This document shows, piece by piece, positions 51,501 through 61,668 of a stretch of 64,000 nt of DNA. Position 1 is the first letter of the stretch, and each line of letters starts with the position of its first letter. The notes beneath the pieces were generated by a model. That model was not told the origin of the DNA and made no database searches. It saw nothing but the letters and a program-made list of their open reading frames with translations. Source of the stretch: Thermacetogenium sp. UBA4966 (GTDB taxonomy: Bacteria; Bacillota; DSM-12270; Thermacetogeniales; Thermacetogeniaceae); the NCBI GenBank assembly GCA_002397275.1, contig DHAA01000113.1:1798-65797 (forward strand), written 5' to 3'. Made by a program: the position numbers and the translations under genes.

Positions 51501-54122
51501 CTACAAATTCTCTGCCCGCAAAGCCTCAATGATGTTGTCGTTTTTCAGCTTGGCGCCGGCATGCAGCATGGTGATGAAGACGATGCCGAACACCCCGATG
51601 ACGCAGGCCAGGATCTCTTTCCCGGGCAGGAAGAAAGCGAACTCAAACACCTCGCTGAAGGAGCTGTGCAGCAGCATGCTGATCAGGATGCCCACAGGCA
51701 GCCCGTAGAGAAGGGCTTTCAGGCCGTAGAAGACGCTCTCGTAGTTGATCATTTTGTTAAAGCCCCGCGGGGTCAGCCCCACCGATTGCAGCATGGCGAA
51801 TTCACGGCGGCGCAGGGCGATATTGGTGCTGATCGTGTTGAATATATTGGTGACGCCGATCAGGGTGATCAGGGTGACGAAGCCGTAGAGAAAGATGGAA
51901 ATCATTTTTTTTGCGCGTTCCATATTGTTCTGTTCGGCTTGCACGTCATAAAGGTGCAGGGAGCAGTGGCCTGAATAATCTTCAAAAATAGTGCGGATCC
52001 GCTCCGCCAGATCCCCCGGGGCTGCGCTGTTATCCGCGCAGATAAAAAGCTCCGCTTCATTCCCTGAACGCATAGTCTCATCTGTCAGCAGCGAACTGAG
52101 CACAGGGAACGCTGCTTCGGAGACGACCATGTTGACCTCTGCCGGCTCGGTGTAGGCGACCCCCAGGGGAAGCGTGTCGGTGATGGCGCCGATCTCCATG
52201 GAAAAGGGGACGGGAGCGGGAGGAGCAGGAACTCCGCTCGCTGTCGTCAGCAGCAGTTTCTCGCCTGTTTTCGCCTGCAGCGGCTCGTACCCGGTATGTT
52301 TGCCGGCCTCCCGCAGGACGTTTTTGTTGATGAGGATCCCTCTTAACTTTTTGGTATCCTGAAATGCCGCGGCGTCAATTCCATTTTCCGCGGCGTAAGC
52401 CTTGAATTCCGCTTCCCCCAGCGCGGTGATTCGAACAGTACAGCGGTATTGGTTTTTTTTATTCACGGGAAATAGCTTTTGCTCATCAAGATGCTTTTCT
52501 TGAAGATAAGAGCCGAATCGGGAGCGCGTCAGCCAGGATTCGGCAAAAACCATCCTGGCGGTCGCATATCTCTCCACACCGTCAAGAGCGGCAATCCGTT
52601 TATAAAAGGCTGCTTGCTCCTCCGGGGAGGCATTATTGAGAGTCACCGATAAATCGAAGGCCCCCTCCTGGAAATACATATTGGTACCGGTAAACCCATA
52701 GTTGAGGAATGAGGAGAAAGAGATGAAGAGGACGATGCTGATGAAGAGGGAGAGCACGGTCGTCCGGTAGCGGCGGCGGTTGCGCTTCAGGTTTTTTAAG
52801 GCCAGCTCTCCCTCAAACCCCCATAAAAGGCGGCTCAGCCTGGAGGTTTTCATGGCTTTCCCCTTGATTTTGATATCCGAGCTCAGCCTGATCGCCTCGA
52901 TGGGGGAGGCGGAGGAGGCCCTTTTGGCCGGGATGTAGGCAGAGATAAAGATGAGCAGGGCCATAAAAACGATCGAGCCCAGGATTACACCGGGAGAGAC
53001 GATCAGCCGCCGCAGTGCAACATCTTCGATGCCGATCATGCCGCTCGCCAGGCGGTTGACCACGGAGAAGGTTACGGCGATGCCGCCGATACCGGAGAGG
53101 ATACCGGCGGGTATGCCGGCCAAAGCCAGGATAGCGCCTTCGAAAAATACGGACCTCCGGATCTGCCCGGGCGTGGCGCCGACGCCGGCCAGCATGCCGA
53201 ACTGCTTTTTGCGCTCGCTTACCGATATGGCGAAGGCATTGTAGATGACGATCACCGAGCCGACCGCGATCAGAGCGATGACGATGGCGGTTATAGAATA
53301 GAGCATCGCTTTCACACTATCATATTTAGAAATGCCCATCCACTTTAGAAGTTCGTCGTTGTAGTCGTAATGCTCGATCCCGGCATTTTTGGCCATCTGC
53401 GGAACCTTGTCGTAAATCTGGCGCGGGTTTTTCCCCTGGATGGACACAGTGACCGGTTTGGCGGCAGGGCTGCTCTGATCCAGATAGGCGAGCACCGTAA
53501 AACCCGGAATGCCGTAGATATTTTCATGAGCGGGCTTGGCCATTAATCCTGTAACAGTATAAGTTTTTTTTGCGGCAGTGGCTTTAAATTGCTCTGTTTC
53601 TTCAAGTGAACTGTCAAAGGGCAGCTGCTGCCCCTCATTGATTCTCTCGCCCAAAGCGAAGGTAATGGCGTCGCCGATCTGATAAGCCTCTCCGCCATGT
53701 TTCAAGATCTCTTTGGAGAGTAGTATTTCCCCGGCTTTTTCCGGGAAACGCCCAGCGGTTAATTGGACCGGCATCTGCCGGAAAGCTGTGTCATCGTATT
53801 CTCTGACAAAGAAATAGGGCTTAGTTTTAGATGTGGACCGCTCAAAACGGGCGTACCCCAGATCTCCGCTGAGCATGCTTTTTTTAGTGTATGTGTTGTC
53901 GGTGATGTACTTGATCTGCTCAGGGTTGACATTGAAAAAGGCGGCATGGAAATTTCCCTGGGTCTTGATCGCTTCCTGCACAAAAACATCCTGGAAACTG
54001 GCGGCCAGAGTGAACGTGCCGCAGATCATCGCCCCGGAGAGGATGATGCCGATGATGGTGACGATGGTGCGCTTGCGGTTCAGCTTCAGGCTGCGCCAGG
54101 TAAGGGTATTAATGATATTCAC
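51501..54122 (-). CDS. ABC exporter permease with two FtsX domains
   Basis: An 873-residue permease with a first span at the N terminus (TIVTIIGIILSGAMICGTF), a periplasmic-type domain, and FtsX cores near residues 270-400 and 750-870, giving about eight to ten spans. An unusually similar second half begins FEGELALKNLKRNRRRYRTT. This is the layout of peptide-antibiotic or lipoprotein exporters of the MacB/BceB group in Bacillota. The GTG start overlaps the ATPase stop by four bases. The two-component genes nearby suggest sensing of a cell-envelope stress such as an antimicrobial peptide. Confidence 0.87.
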   Translation of the reverse strand: MNIINTLTWRSLKLNRKRTIVTIIGIILSGAMICGTFTLAASFQDVFVQEAIKTQGNFHAAFFNVNPEQIKYITDNTYTKKSMLSGDLGYARFERSTSKTKPYFFVREYDDTAFRQMPVQLTAGRFPEKAGEILLSKEILKHGGEAYQIGDAITFALGERINEGQQLPFDSSLEETEQFKATAAKKTYTVTGLMAKPAHENIYGIPGFTVLAYLDQSSPAAKPVTVSIQGKNPRQIYDKVPQMAKNAGIEHYDYNDELLKWMGISKYDSVKAMLYSITAIVIALIAVGSVIVIYNAFAISVSERKKQFGMLAGVGATPGQIRRSVFFEGAILALAGIPAGILSGIGGIAVTFSVVNRLASGMIGIEDVALRRLIVSPGVILGSIVFMALLIFISAYIPAKRASSASPIEAIRLSSDIKIKGKAMKTSRLSRLLWGFEGELALKNLKRNRRRYRTTVLSLFISIVLFISFSSFLNYGFTGTNMYFQEGAFDLSVTLNNASPEEQAAFYKRIAALDGVERYATARMVFAESWLTRSRFGSYLQEKHLDEQKLFPVNKKNQYRCTVRITALGEAEFKAYAAENGIDAAAFQDTKKLRGILINKNVLREAGKHTGYEPLQAKTGEKLLLTTASGVPAPPAPVPFSMEIGAITDTLPLGVAYTEPAEVNMVVSEAAFPVLSSLLTDETMRSGNEAELFICADNSAAPGDLAERIRTIFEDYSGHCSLHLYDVQAEQNNMERAKKMISIFLYGFVTLITLIGVTNIFNTISTNIALRRREFAMLQSVGLTPRGFNKMINYESVFYGLKALLYGLPVGILISMLLHSSFSEVFEFAFFLPGKEILACVIGVFGIVFITMLHAGAKLKNDNIIEALRAENL

Positions 54123-54802
54123 GGCCTGATCACCTCGTCTTTAACGATGCGCCCGTCGGCCAGGGTGATCAGGCGATCCGCCTGCAGGGCTATTTTGTGA
54201 TCGTGGGTGACGATGAGCAGGGTTTGCTGATAGCGCTTATTGGATAGCTTGAGCAGGTCGACGATCTCTTCCGAATTTTTGCTGTCCAGGTTTCCTGTCG
54301 GTTCGTCCGCCAGAACCAGGGCCGGGCGGTTGATCAGGGCGCGGCCGATGGACACTCTCTGCTGTTCTCCGCCGGAGAGTTCATTGGGCAGATGGCCGGC
54401 CCTTTCCGTCAGGTTGAGAGTTGCCAGAAGCTCGCTTAAGAATTCCGGGTCTGCCTTTCTTTCATCAAGCAGCAGAGGCAGTGTGATATTTTCCTCTACA
54501 TTTAAGATAGGGAGCAGGTTATAAAACTGATAAATGAGGCCGACCTGCCTTCTTCTGAAGATGGCCAGCCTGGTTTTGTCCAGCTGATAGATATCGGTGT
54601 CTTCGATAAACACCTTGCCCGCGCTGGGCCGGTCGACCCCGCCCAGCATATGCAGCAGAGTGGATTTGCCGGAGCCAGAGGCCCCGACAATGGCCGCGAA
54701 CTCGCCTTTTTTTACGCTGAAGGAGACGCCGTCGAGGGCTTTCACCTGCGCTGCGCCGCTTCCGTATATTTTGGACAGATTCTCAACCCGCAGTATTTCC
54801 AT
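54119..54802 (-). CDS. ABC exporter ATPase (LolD/MacB type)
   Basis: A 227-residue ATPase starting at the ATG at 54802, eight bases after AAGGAG; the longer upstream frame is not supported. Motifs are Walker [26 protein letters not shown] with the Q-loop, signature LSGGEQQR and Walker [13 protein letters not shown]. It powers the permease next to it. The set ATPase, two-FtsX permease, kinase and regulator resembles Bce-type modules, though the kinase here is not of the short BceS form. Confidence 0.93.
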   Translation of the reverse strand: MEILRVENLSKIYGSGAAQVKALDGVSFSVKKGEFAAIVGASGSGKSTLLHMLGGVDRPSAGKVFIEDTDIYQLDKTRLAIFRRRQVGLIYQFYNLLPILNVEENITLPLLLDERKADPEFLSELLATLNLTERAGHLPNELSGGEQQRVSIGRALINRPALVLADEPTGNLDSKNSEEIVDLLKLSNKRYQQTLLIVTHDHKIALQADRLITLADGRIVKDEVIRP

Positions 54803-54942
54803 AAACTCAAGCTCCTTTACTATGGTACTTACCAGATACTTACCTAGATTGTATCTGTCCAAGATGACTATCCGGTGACAGTTTTGGTGACAATTATGTC
54901 ATATTAAAACAAGGTAACTACTATCCAGCTATATCCTAAAGC

Positions 54943-54990
54943 CGGCAGGTTCCAGCGAAGCGACCCATATGGAGTCCCGGCATAAATACC
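54943..54990 (+). repeat. Fragment of the dispersed intergenic element
   Basis: TTCCAGCGAAGCGACCCATA and GGAGTCCCGG are close to one end of the units at 17855 and 36663, with several changes and no matching second end. It lies in the gap between the ABC and kinase genes. Confidence 0.55.
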
Positions 54991-55029
54991 CTTGATTTAA
55001 TGTGGCAAACGAAACGTCCCTATGCCACA

Positions 55030-56277
55030 TCAGCTTTTGCTTCGATAGAATTTGATTGTAAATTCCGAACCGCTGTTGGTTTCGCTTTTGACCGTAATGT
55101 CCCCGCCCTGCTTGGCTACGATCGTCTGGGCCATGGCCAGACCGATGCCCGCCTGATCATCCGCCGCGTTTTTGCCTTTGTAAAAGCGGTTGAAAATATA
55201 GGGGAGGTCCTCCTGCTCGATTCCCACGCCGCTGTCTTTGATGATAATTTCCGTATACAGCGGGTTTTCATGGAAAGAAATGCGCAGCTCTCCCTGTTCG
55301 GGGGTGTGCTCGATGCAGTTCTTGAGGATATTGATCAGCGCTTCGCAGCTCCAGTTGAAATCGCCGCTGAAACGGACGTTTTCGTCCCCTTCCAGATCAA
55401 CATGCAGCATTTTAATGTCCAGAGGGATGCGCAGGGAATCCAGGGCTTTCTCCACCAGGGCACGGACAGGGACCGGCGCCTTTTTCATGACTGCCGTGCC
55501 GGCGTCGAGTTTAGAGAGCTTCAGCAGGGAGCTGACCAACCACTCGATCCGTTTCAGCTGCGGCCTTATGCGCTCCAGGTAGTTCGCCCTGTTTTTTGGC
55601 GAAGGGTCTTCGGACAGCAGATCGCTTAAAACAAAGAGGGAGGTCAATGGCGTTTTCAGCTGGTGTGATATGTCGGCCAGAGAGTTGGCGAGACTCGTTT
55701 TGTCCCTCTGCAGAGCCGCGGAGCGTTCTCTGAGCATGGTGGTGATTTTGTAGATCTCGTTTTTGAGGATGCTCAGTTCCCCCTCACGATTATCCCGGAT
55801 ATCCAGCGAATAGTCCCCGGCGTTGATTTTCCCCGCATAGCGTGCGGTTTCCCCGATCTGAGCGTACTGCTTTCTCAGAAACAGCAGTATTGCCGGAATA
55901 AAGGCGCCGCACGCCAGGATGATCAGCAAGAGATAGCTCTCCAAGCTGTAGCGGAAATATTTTTGCAGCAAAGGGGTGTCTGCTTGCCCGTCTTCGCTGT
56001 TGATCCCGTATTTGGAGAGGATATCCTTTCCTCTTTTTATATCTGCTGCTTTGTCTGTTTCCATGACCTGCCTGACCAGTTCCTGCTCGGTCTCCGGGTA
56101 TTTTTCTGCAGTCGCCCCGACCAGCGCGGCCTGGCCGTCGATGATCGCCTGCGTCAGGTATCCTCTGCCGGCCAGGCTGAACAGTAGGGCGGCGGCGACC
56201 AGTGCGATCAGCAAGAAGGCGAATATGGTCAGCAGCCTGTTTACCTCGGGATTTTTGGTCAGTTTCACGTCAATCAC
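55030..56277 (-). CDS. Two-component sensor histidine kinase
   Basis: A 415-residue membrane kinase with spans near residues 15-37 and 115-137 that enclose an extracellular domain of about 80 residues. HAMP-like and dimerisation regions follow; the phosphorylated His is in LADISHQLKTPLTSLFVLSD. ATP-binding boxes are ILKNCIEHTPEQ (N box), KDSGVGIEQEDLPYIFNRF (G1 and F boxes) and AGIGLAMAQTIV (G2). It overlaps the regulator gene by eight bases. It likely controls the ABC exporter downstream. Confidence 0.92.
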   Translation of the reverse strand: MIDVKLTKNPEVNRLLTIFAFLLIALVAAALLFSLAGRGYLTQAIIDGQAALVGATAEKYPETEQELVRQVMETDKAADIKRGKDILSKYGINSEDGQADTPLLQKYFRYSLESYLLLIILACGAFIPAILLFLRKQYAQIGETARYAGKINAGDYSLDIRDNREGELSILKNEIYKITTMLRERSAALQRDKTSLANSLADISHQLKTPLTSLFVLSDLLSEDPSPKNRANYLERIRPQLKRIEWLVSSLLKLSKLDAGTAVMKKAPVPVRALVEKALDSLRIPLDIKMLHVDLEGDENVRFSGDFNWSCEALINILKNCIEHTPEQGELRISFHENPLYTEIIIKDSGVGIEQEDLPYIFNRFYKGKNAADDQAGIGLAMAQTIVAKQGGDITVKSETNSGSEFTIKFYRSKS

Positions 56278-56953
56278 CAGCCTTGTAGCCTAAACCGCGG
56301 ACGGTAACGATCAGCTTAGGCGAACGGGGATCGTCTTCGATTTTCTCACGCAGCCGCTTGATATAAACGGTAAGGGTGTTGTCGTTGACAAAATCACCCG
56401 CTACATCCCAGATTTCCTCAAGGATTTGTTTTCGGCTCAGCACCTGCCCTTTGCTGCGGGCGAGGGTCAGCAAGAGCTTATACTCCAGGGCGGACAGCCA
56501 AATAGGCTGCTCACTCTTATAAACTTTGGCTTCGGCCGGGTTGATCCTGAGGTTCCCCAGAAAAAATTCTGCAGCATTAAGCTCCGGCTGCCTGTTGTAT
56601 CTGCGCAGAACGCTGTTGATCCGTGAAATCAGCTCCCTCAAGCGAAAGGGCTTGGTGATATAATCATCCGCTCCCAGATCCAGCCCCATCACGGTATTTG
56701 CTTCATCATCGTTAACCGTGAGAAAGACGACAGGCGTGTCTCCCCTTTCCCTGGCCAGCTTGCACAACTCGAAGCCGCTGCCATCCGGCAGATTCACATC
56801 CAGGATGAGCAGTAAAAAGGAGAGGTTGAGGATGGCCTCTTTGGCGCTGCGGAAATCATAACAAATATAGGTGGCAAAGCCCTCCTGGGCTAATGTGAAC
56901 TCGATGCCCATGGCAATGGTTTTATCGTCTTCTACAATCAAAATTTCGCTCAC
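56270..56953 (-). CDS. OmpR-family response regulator
   Basis: A 227-residue regulator starting at the GTG at 56953, six bases after GAGGAGG. The receiver has the acidic pair in ILIVEDDKT, the phosphoacceptor Asp in LLILDVNLPDGSGF, Thr in VVFLTVNDDE and Lys in YITKPFRLREL. The C-terminal winged helix (LLTLARSKGQVLSRKQILEEIW and NTLTVYIKRLREKIEDD) is of the OmpR/PhoB type. It pairs with the kinase that follows on the same strand. Confidence 0.93.
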   Translation of the reverse strand: MSEILIVEDDKTIAMGIEFTLAQEGFATYICYDFRSAKEAILNLSFLLLILDVNLPDGSGFELCKLARERGDTPVVFLTVNDDEANTVMGLDLGADDYITKPFRLRELISRINSVLRRYNRQPELNAAEFFLGNLRINPAEAKVYKSEQPIWLSALEYKLLLTLARSKGQVLSRKQILEEIWDVAGDFVNDNTLTVYIKRLREKIEDDPRSPKLIVTVRGLGYKAGD

Positions 56954-57010
56954 AGAATCCCTCCTCAATAGACCAGGGGTAGATCAGGCGGACGGTTATC
57001 CTGATCCGGA

Positions 57011-57237
57011 TCACCGGGACGGTTCCGCTGATCGGTAAAAGATCATCCCTATCACGTTTCCCAATAATGCAATTAGTCCATATCCTGGAGCATAGACCCA
57101 TGCGCTTAAGTTATAAAAAATGAAGATAGACGGCACAAATAGAATTGCGACGGTTAATACATAAAACAGAACGGCAGCAAATAAAAACTTAGTGTAATAA
57201 TAACCAAATAAGGCCACATCTTCTTCACTTTTTCCAT
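57011..57237 (-). pseudogene. Small two-span membrane protein with an apparent one-base frameshift near its start
   Basis: The ATG at 57237 has a strong site (GGAGAGGAGT) seven bases upstream, but its frame runs only 27 codons. The good membrane frame, about 68 residues with spans such as FAAVLFYVLTVAILFVPSIF, begins one frame over at a GTG with a poor site. Adding one A to the run of five A after ATGG would join them as MEKSEEDVALFGYYYTKF. This is either a sequencing slip, a slippery run or a true mutation. Function unknown. Confidence 0.5.
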
Positions 57238-57524
57238 TATGGACTCCTCTCCGATATTAAATTTCACCTCCGTCGGGGGACGCGGAACACCGGAACAGCG
57301 CGCCGGTAATCACCAGACTATTTTTTACAGTATATCATAATTGCAAGCAGTCAAAGACCAAACTGCCTGTATCCCAAACGGTTTGTGTTCACAGCTTTAT
57401 GTCTCCATATGCTTTGCCCTCGAAAACATAATAAGCTGCTATGCTGTTTACATTGAATTGACCGACAAAGCGAACGCATATATGCAGGCAATGAGTGCAA
57501 AGCCCCGCATGGTAAAGAAGGAGA

Positions 57525-57560
57525 GGGCAATCCGTGATCCGTAAGATTGGCGGATTGCCC
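57525..57560 (-). terminator. Hairpin downstream of the surface-protein gene
   Basis: GGGCAATCCG (57525-57534) and CGGATTGCCC (57551-57560) form a perfect 10-pair stem beyond the end of the minus-strand surface gene. The following T content on that strand is low, so it may end transcription weakly. The rest of the 57238-57608 gap holds no gene that I can support. Confidence 0.5.
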
Positions 57561-57608
57561 CTGATCTTAATCTCAGGCGATCATTTGCGGGCGATTATAT
57601 GCCGCATT

Positions 57609-60600
57609 TTATAGCGAGCGTCTTTTCCTCATCAGCAGATAGGCGGCGGCTAGTATCCCCGCGCCGCAGATGAGCGACCAGATGGCCATGGATGACCTAT
57701 CTCCGGTAGCGGGGCTTTTTGTTTCCTCTTTTTCTCTTTCATTGCCGATTTCAATTTTTTGGCCGATTTTTTTCTGCGTCAGGAAATAATCGGATAGGTG
57801 AGTGAGGGTAAAGCTGACATAGCCGTCCTTTACCGTTAACCCTGTTGCGAAATCTTCCGCCCGTTTTGTTTTTTTATTGAAATAATACAGGTTTAACTGA
57901 TCGCCGTCTTTGTATTTTTCTCCCACGTACACTTTTATTAATGCCGGCGCCGGCAGTTTCCCTTCGTAGGTGAAGGAGAGATAGACGCTGTTTGCATCCC
58001 CGGCCAGCTTGTCGATGGCCGCTTTGTTGTCGGTCGTAAAGGAGATCTTCAAGTCGATGTCGTCCATAGTAGTGCCTACTTTACCGCCGTCAAAGGTCCA
58101 GCTGTATAATACCTTGCCGTTCTCTTTCTTGACGAAGGTTACCTTTTTGCCGGAATCTTTTATGGCTTGCAGAACAGTTTTGCTTAGCCCAGAGGATTTG
58201 CCTAATTCAATGGAAACTATTTTCTCTGTTGATGATTTGATTTTCTCGACTACAACTTTCTCCTCTTCTGCTATTAACTGAGCGTTGGTTTTGATCTTGT
58301 CCAGCTGGGCTTTGGCTGCCGCTAAGGCGCTGTTCACCGCGTCAACATCCGCCGCTTTGCCGATGGCGGCTTTTCCTTTGGTGATGGCTGCCGCCAGTTC
58401 GGCCTTTTGAGCTTCACGGTAGTCAGCAGGCTTCTTATAATTGTCAAGCTCGTTCTTAGCTGCTTTCTTCACTGCTGCTATGTCTTTTACTGCTGCCGCA
58501 TAAGCCGCTTCTGCCGCTTTCAAGTCAGCTTCATTGGTGACCAGAATTTGCCGGTCTTCATTCAACAGATCGAACGCCCGGCGGGCCGCTTCGATCCTCT
58601 CCCTGCAGGCGTCGCCGGCATCCACTTGGCCGATGGCCTCGATCAGCTGAATGACCGCGGTGGCTGCTTCCTGATTGGCTTTCGCTATTGCACACTGCCA
58701 GGCGAGTACCGGATAACCGCCGTTGATCTGATAGGTGTCCGCGGCGTAGGCGTCGCCCAGCGTCGTGGCCAGAGCCTTCATCTGATCGGCGGTTTTGCTT
58801 ACAGTGGCGTCAGGGGCCGTTTCGCCGGAGGCGAAGTAGCCTATTCCATGCAAGGCGCCGCTTTTGAGGTAGTAATTGCCCTCACTGCTCTCGTCTGAGG
58901 CCCAGAAACCGGCAACCGAGCCGACGCGGGTTTGCGCGGGGTCGGCCGAGCAGCTTATTGAACCGATGTTATAGCAGTTTGTAATTTTGGTTTTCTGGAC
59001 ATACCCGGCGATACCGCCGATTCCGGTGTCGGCGTCGCTCTTTTTACCCAGGACAGTCCCCGTGTTATAGCAACTGGCGACAGGTTTTTGAGCGTACCCG
59101 GTAATGCCGCCGACATTGTTTCTATGCGCGCTCACAGCGCCTTTATTCACGCACAGGGTGAGGGAAATACCGCTTTTGGTCCCGGCGTTGGCGCCTGTGA
59201 TGCCGCCGACCCTGTCGTCGCCAACAACCTGGCCATAGTTGATGCACTTCTGCAGATAAGTGGTGCTGGTCGCTTGTCCGCAGATACCACCGACATACTG
59301 CGTGCCGCCGACGGAACCTTTATTGGAACAATTCTGAATCACACTGGACCCCGAGGCGTTGCCGGCTATGCCTCCACTGTTCACCGTGCCCTGGACTGCC
59401 GCCGTATTCACACAATTATCAATTGTAGAATACATGGCAATGCCCGCGATACCGCCGGTACAGTAATTAGTTCCATTCACCTGCCCGGACACGGTCAGGT
59501 TTTTGATGGTTGCATATTTGACATAGCCGAACAATCCTTGATAAAAATCCTCGCTGTTGATATTTAACCCAAAGACCTGATGCCCGTCGCCGTCAAAAGT
59601 ACCGGAGTAAACGACATTCATATCGATGCCGATCGGCGACCACGGGGCGCCGTCCAAATCTATGTCGCCCGTTAAGCGGCCTTTGAGATCAGCGACGCCC
59701 TTAACGTTAACTTGTTCGGCGAACCAAAACAGATCGTCCGCCTCGGCAAGCAAATAAAAGCCATTGCGACACTGCGGTTCTTGTTGCCCGGGCCCCGGCG
59801 CGCCCGGTGTGATTGTCAGCGTAATCGTCTGTTTATCCGGCAGGTAATTAGGATTAGTCAGCGTCAAACTATACTCGCCGGGTTCGGTAAGCGCTCCTGT
59901 GGCAAAGTAATTCGCTTTGATCGTCAATCTGCCCGGTTCACTCCGGTCCAGATAGGATTCCGTAATAGATTTTCCATCAATCGCCGCCTCAATTTCCGCC
60001 TGATAGGCCTGGGTTGGATCGTCAAAGGTCAGCATAATATCTTTGTACATGGGATAAGCGGCCGCTATCTTTAGTTGCGGCGCCATTCCCTTGAGCGATC
60101 CTTCTACCGTGCGTGTGGCGTAATTAGGCGCCTTAACGATCAAAGTATGTTTACCTGTCGTGGCAAACAGCTCCTTGCCGAGGGTGATTGTTTTGTTTTC
60201 ATTATTGATCCGGTATTGATCGGCAGCGAGATCTTTGGAGGCGCCGTCCGGATACCGTATAGTGACGTTTGAAATATTAGCGGTCCAGGCGCCCCATTCC
60301 GCTGCAGTTACACTATCTATGGCTGTAAAGACAACATTTTCACCGAGGAAACCGTCGCCGGAATCCCTTTGAAAAGAGGGAGCGGTTTGGTAATAGTACA
60401 TTATCTGCGGGCCCTGGTCGTCATACCCCTCGCGGACCGTGCGCGTATAATATATAACCGGATCGGCAGCCAGATCTCTGTCCGTCACATCAATTGTAAA
60501 CGGTTCCGCATACGTTGTCTGCGCGGAATGTTCTTTGGGGTCTGTTCCGTCATTGTAATAGATGGTTGCGCCATCCGTGGGGCTGGTCAGGGTCACCGTC

Positions 60601-61544
60601 AGCAATCTTTTGCCGCCGTCTTCAGTTAGTTGATATGAAGGGACTGCCGCGGGCACGGTTCCCTTGGACTTGACATCGGGCAGGTTTTCCATCCTCAGTC
60701 TGATGGCATAGATCCATTTGAAGTTCTCGCTGGCAGTACGCTTTCCTTTCATGAACTGCTCGTAAGAAGTCGGGATATAGAGGGTTAAAGCCTTGTCCGT
60801 ACCCAAGGCATCCCGCAGGCAACCCCTGACGACGCCGTCGTTGTCGTCGACATATTTCCCAATGCCGTCACTCGTCTCGTCATGATACATCAGGACTCTG
60901 CCGCTGTTCGAATACGGAGAGAGGATGACCGGCATGTCGTCGCCTTCATCCCAAGCCTGCTCTTTATAGGACTTTGTCCCGGGGTCCAGATCCTCAATAT
61001 AATCGACTTCCCAGGTCTTAAGGTCGCCTTCGTCGACATCCTCGTAGTATTTTTTCCAACCCTCATAAAGGCCTGTCACGAATTTTCGCTCGACACCGTT
61101 CAGATTTTTAGCGGTGTATCTTCGTATCCAAAGTCTTTCGCTGTCGTCGGCCATGAAGGACATTATGTCTTTTCCTGCGTAAGTCAGCGTACCCATTTCA
61201 GGGAGATTATTTGCCAGATAGCTGTTCAGGTAATCGATCAATTCATCTGTGGTAAAGCCCTCTGCTTCGGCATAGCCGGTGGTCGGGAAATTGTCGGTAT
61301 AGGAAAATCCGTAGTTTTGGCCGTTGGGCATTGGATGAGATAGGGCTTCAATCTCCTCGATCGGCGCCGCCTTCACCAGAATATCCTTCTCGTCCGCGTT
61401 GGTGACATAAAAGAATACCGTCTTCGCCGCCTGCGCATCCACAGTTTTCGCCAAGACATAGGCAGCCGGTATAAGGCACAGGAATAAGGTCAATACCAGC
61501 AGCCAAACCGATTTCTTGTTAAAGTTAAACTTTTTTTTCGTCAT
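57609..61544 (-). CDS. Large sortase-anchored GLUG-repeat surface protein A
   Basis: A 1311-residue secreted protein starting at the ATG at 61544 after GGAGGGGGG. A signal peptide (VWLLVLTLFLCLIPAAYVLA) leads, then a unique region of about 290 residues. A chitobiase-like beta domain (TSPTDGATIYYNDGTDPKEH) and a DUF1533-like domain follow. Next is a run of GLUG-type repeats (GGIAGIAM, GGIAGNASGSSVIQNCSNKG, GGICGQ), then one 73-residue helical FIVAR-like repeat and a beta domain. The end KSPATGD plus a membrane span and RKRRSL is a sorting signal of SPATG type. It probably binds a surface ligand or polysaccharide; the ligand is unknown. Confidence 0.82.
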   Translation of the reverse strand: MTKKKFNFNKKSVWLLVLTLFLCLIPAAYVLAKTVDAQAAKTVFFYVTNADEKDILVKAAPIEEIEALSHPMPNGQNYGFSYTDNFPTTGYAEAEGFTTDELIDYLNSYLANNLPEMGTLTYAGKDIMSFMADDSERLWIRRYTAKNLNGVERKFVTGLYEGWKKYYEDVDEGDLKTWEVDYIEDLDPGTKSYKEQAWDEGDDMPVILSPYSNSGRVLMYHDETSDGIGKYVDDNDGVVRGCLRDALGTDKALTLYIPTSYEQFMKGKRTASENFKWIYAIRLRMENLPDVKSKGTVPAAVPSYQLTEDGGKRLLTVTLTSPTDGATIYYNDGTDPKEHSAQTTYAEPFTIDVTDRDLAADPVIYYTRTVREGYDDQGPQIMYYYQTAPSFQRDSGDGFLGENVVFTAIDSVTAAEWGAWTANISNVTIRYPDGASKDLAADQYRINNENKTITLGKELFATTGKHTLIVKAPNYATRTVEGSLKGMAPQLKIAAAYPMYKDIMLTFDDPTQAYQAEIEAAIDGKSITESYLDRSEPGRLTIKANYFATGALTEPGEYSLTLTNPNYLPDKQTITLTITPGAPGPGQQEPQCRNGFYLLAEADDLFWFAEQVNVKGVADLKGRLTGDIDLDGAPWSPIGIDMNVVYSGTFDGDGHQVFGLNINSEDFYQGLFGYVKYATIKNLTVSGQVNGTNYCTGGIAGIAMYSTIDNCVNTAAVQGTVNSGGIAGNASGSSVIQNCSNKGSVGGTQYVGGICGQATSTTYLQKCINYGQVVGDDRVGGITGANAGTKSGISLTLCVNKGAVSAHRNNVGGITGYAQKPVASCYNTGTVLGKKSDADTGIGGIAGYVQKTKITNCYNIGSISCSADPAQTRVGSVAGFWASDESSEGNYYLKSGALHGIGYFASGETAPDATVSKTADQMKALATTLGDAYAADTYQINGGYPVLAWQCAIAKANQEAATAVIQLIEAIGQVDAGDACRERIEAARRAFDLLNEDRQILVTNEADLKAAEAAYAAAVKDIAAVKKAAKNELDNYKKPADYREAQKAELAAAITKGKAAIGKAADVDAVNSALAAAKAQLDKIKTNAQLIAEEEKVVVEKIKSSTEKIVSIELGKSSGLSKTVLQAIKDSGKKVTFVKKENGKVLYSWTFDGGKVGTTMDDIDLKISFTTDNKAAIDKLAGDANSVYLSFTYEGKLPAPALIKVYVGEKYKDGDQLNLYYFNKKTKRAEDFATGLTVKDGYVSFTLTHLSDYFLTQKKIGQKIEIGNEREKEETKSPATGDRSSMAIWSLICGAGILAAAYLLMRKRRSL

Positions 61545-61624
61545 ATACCCCCCTCCTAATTGAACCAAGAACCAAAGGCGCCTGCAGGAGTCTCCTGGGC
61601 GGAAAGTAATGGGTGAAACGGGAA

Positions 61625-61651
61625 AGGAACAACCCCTGTAGATTGTTCCTT
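61625..61651 (-). terminator. Hairpin between the two surface-protein genes
   Basis: AAGGAACAA (61624-61632) pairs with TTGTTCCTT (61643-61651) in the 124-base gap after the upstream surface gene. The T-run on the minus strand is short, so the efficiency is unclear. Confidence 0.45.
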
Positions 61652-61668
61652 CCTTATCCACCGTTAAT

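Noticed and set aside
57341..57544. A 67-codon plus-strand frame in the gap before the surface protein genes
   Set aside because: It has no ribosome site and no domain, and it runs into the hairpin at 57525; it is probably chance.
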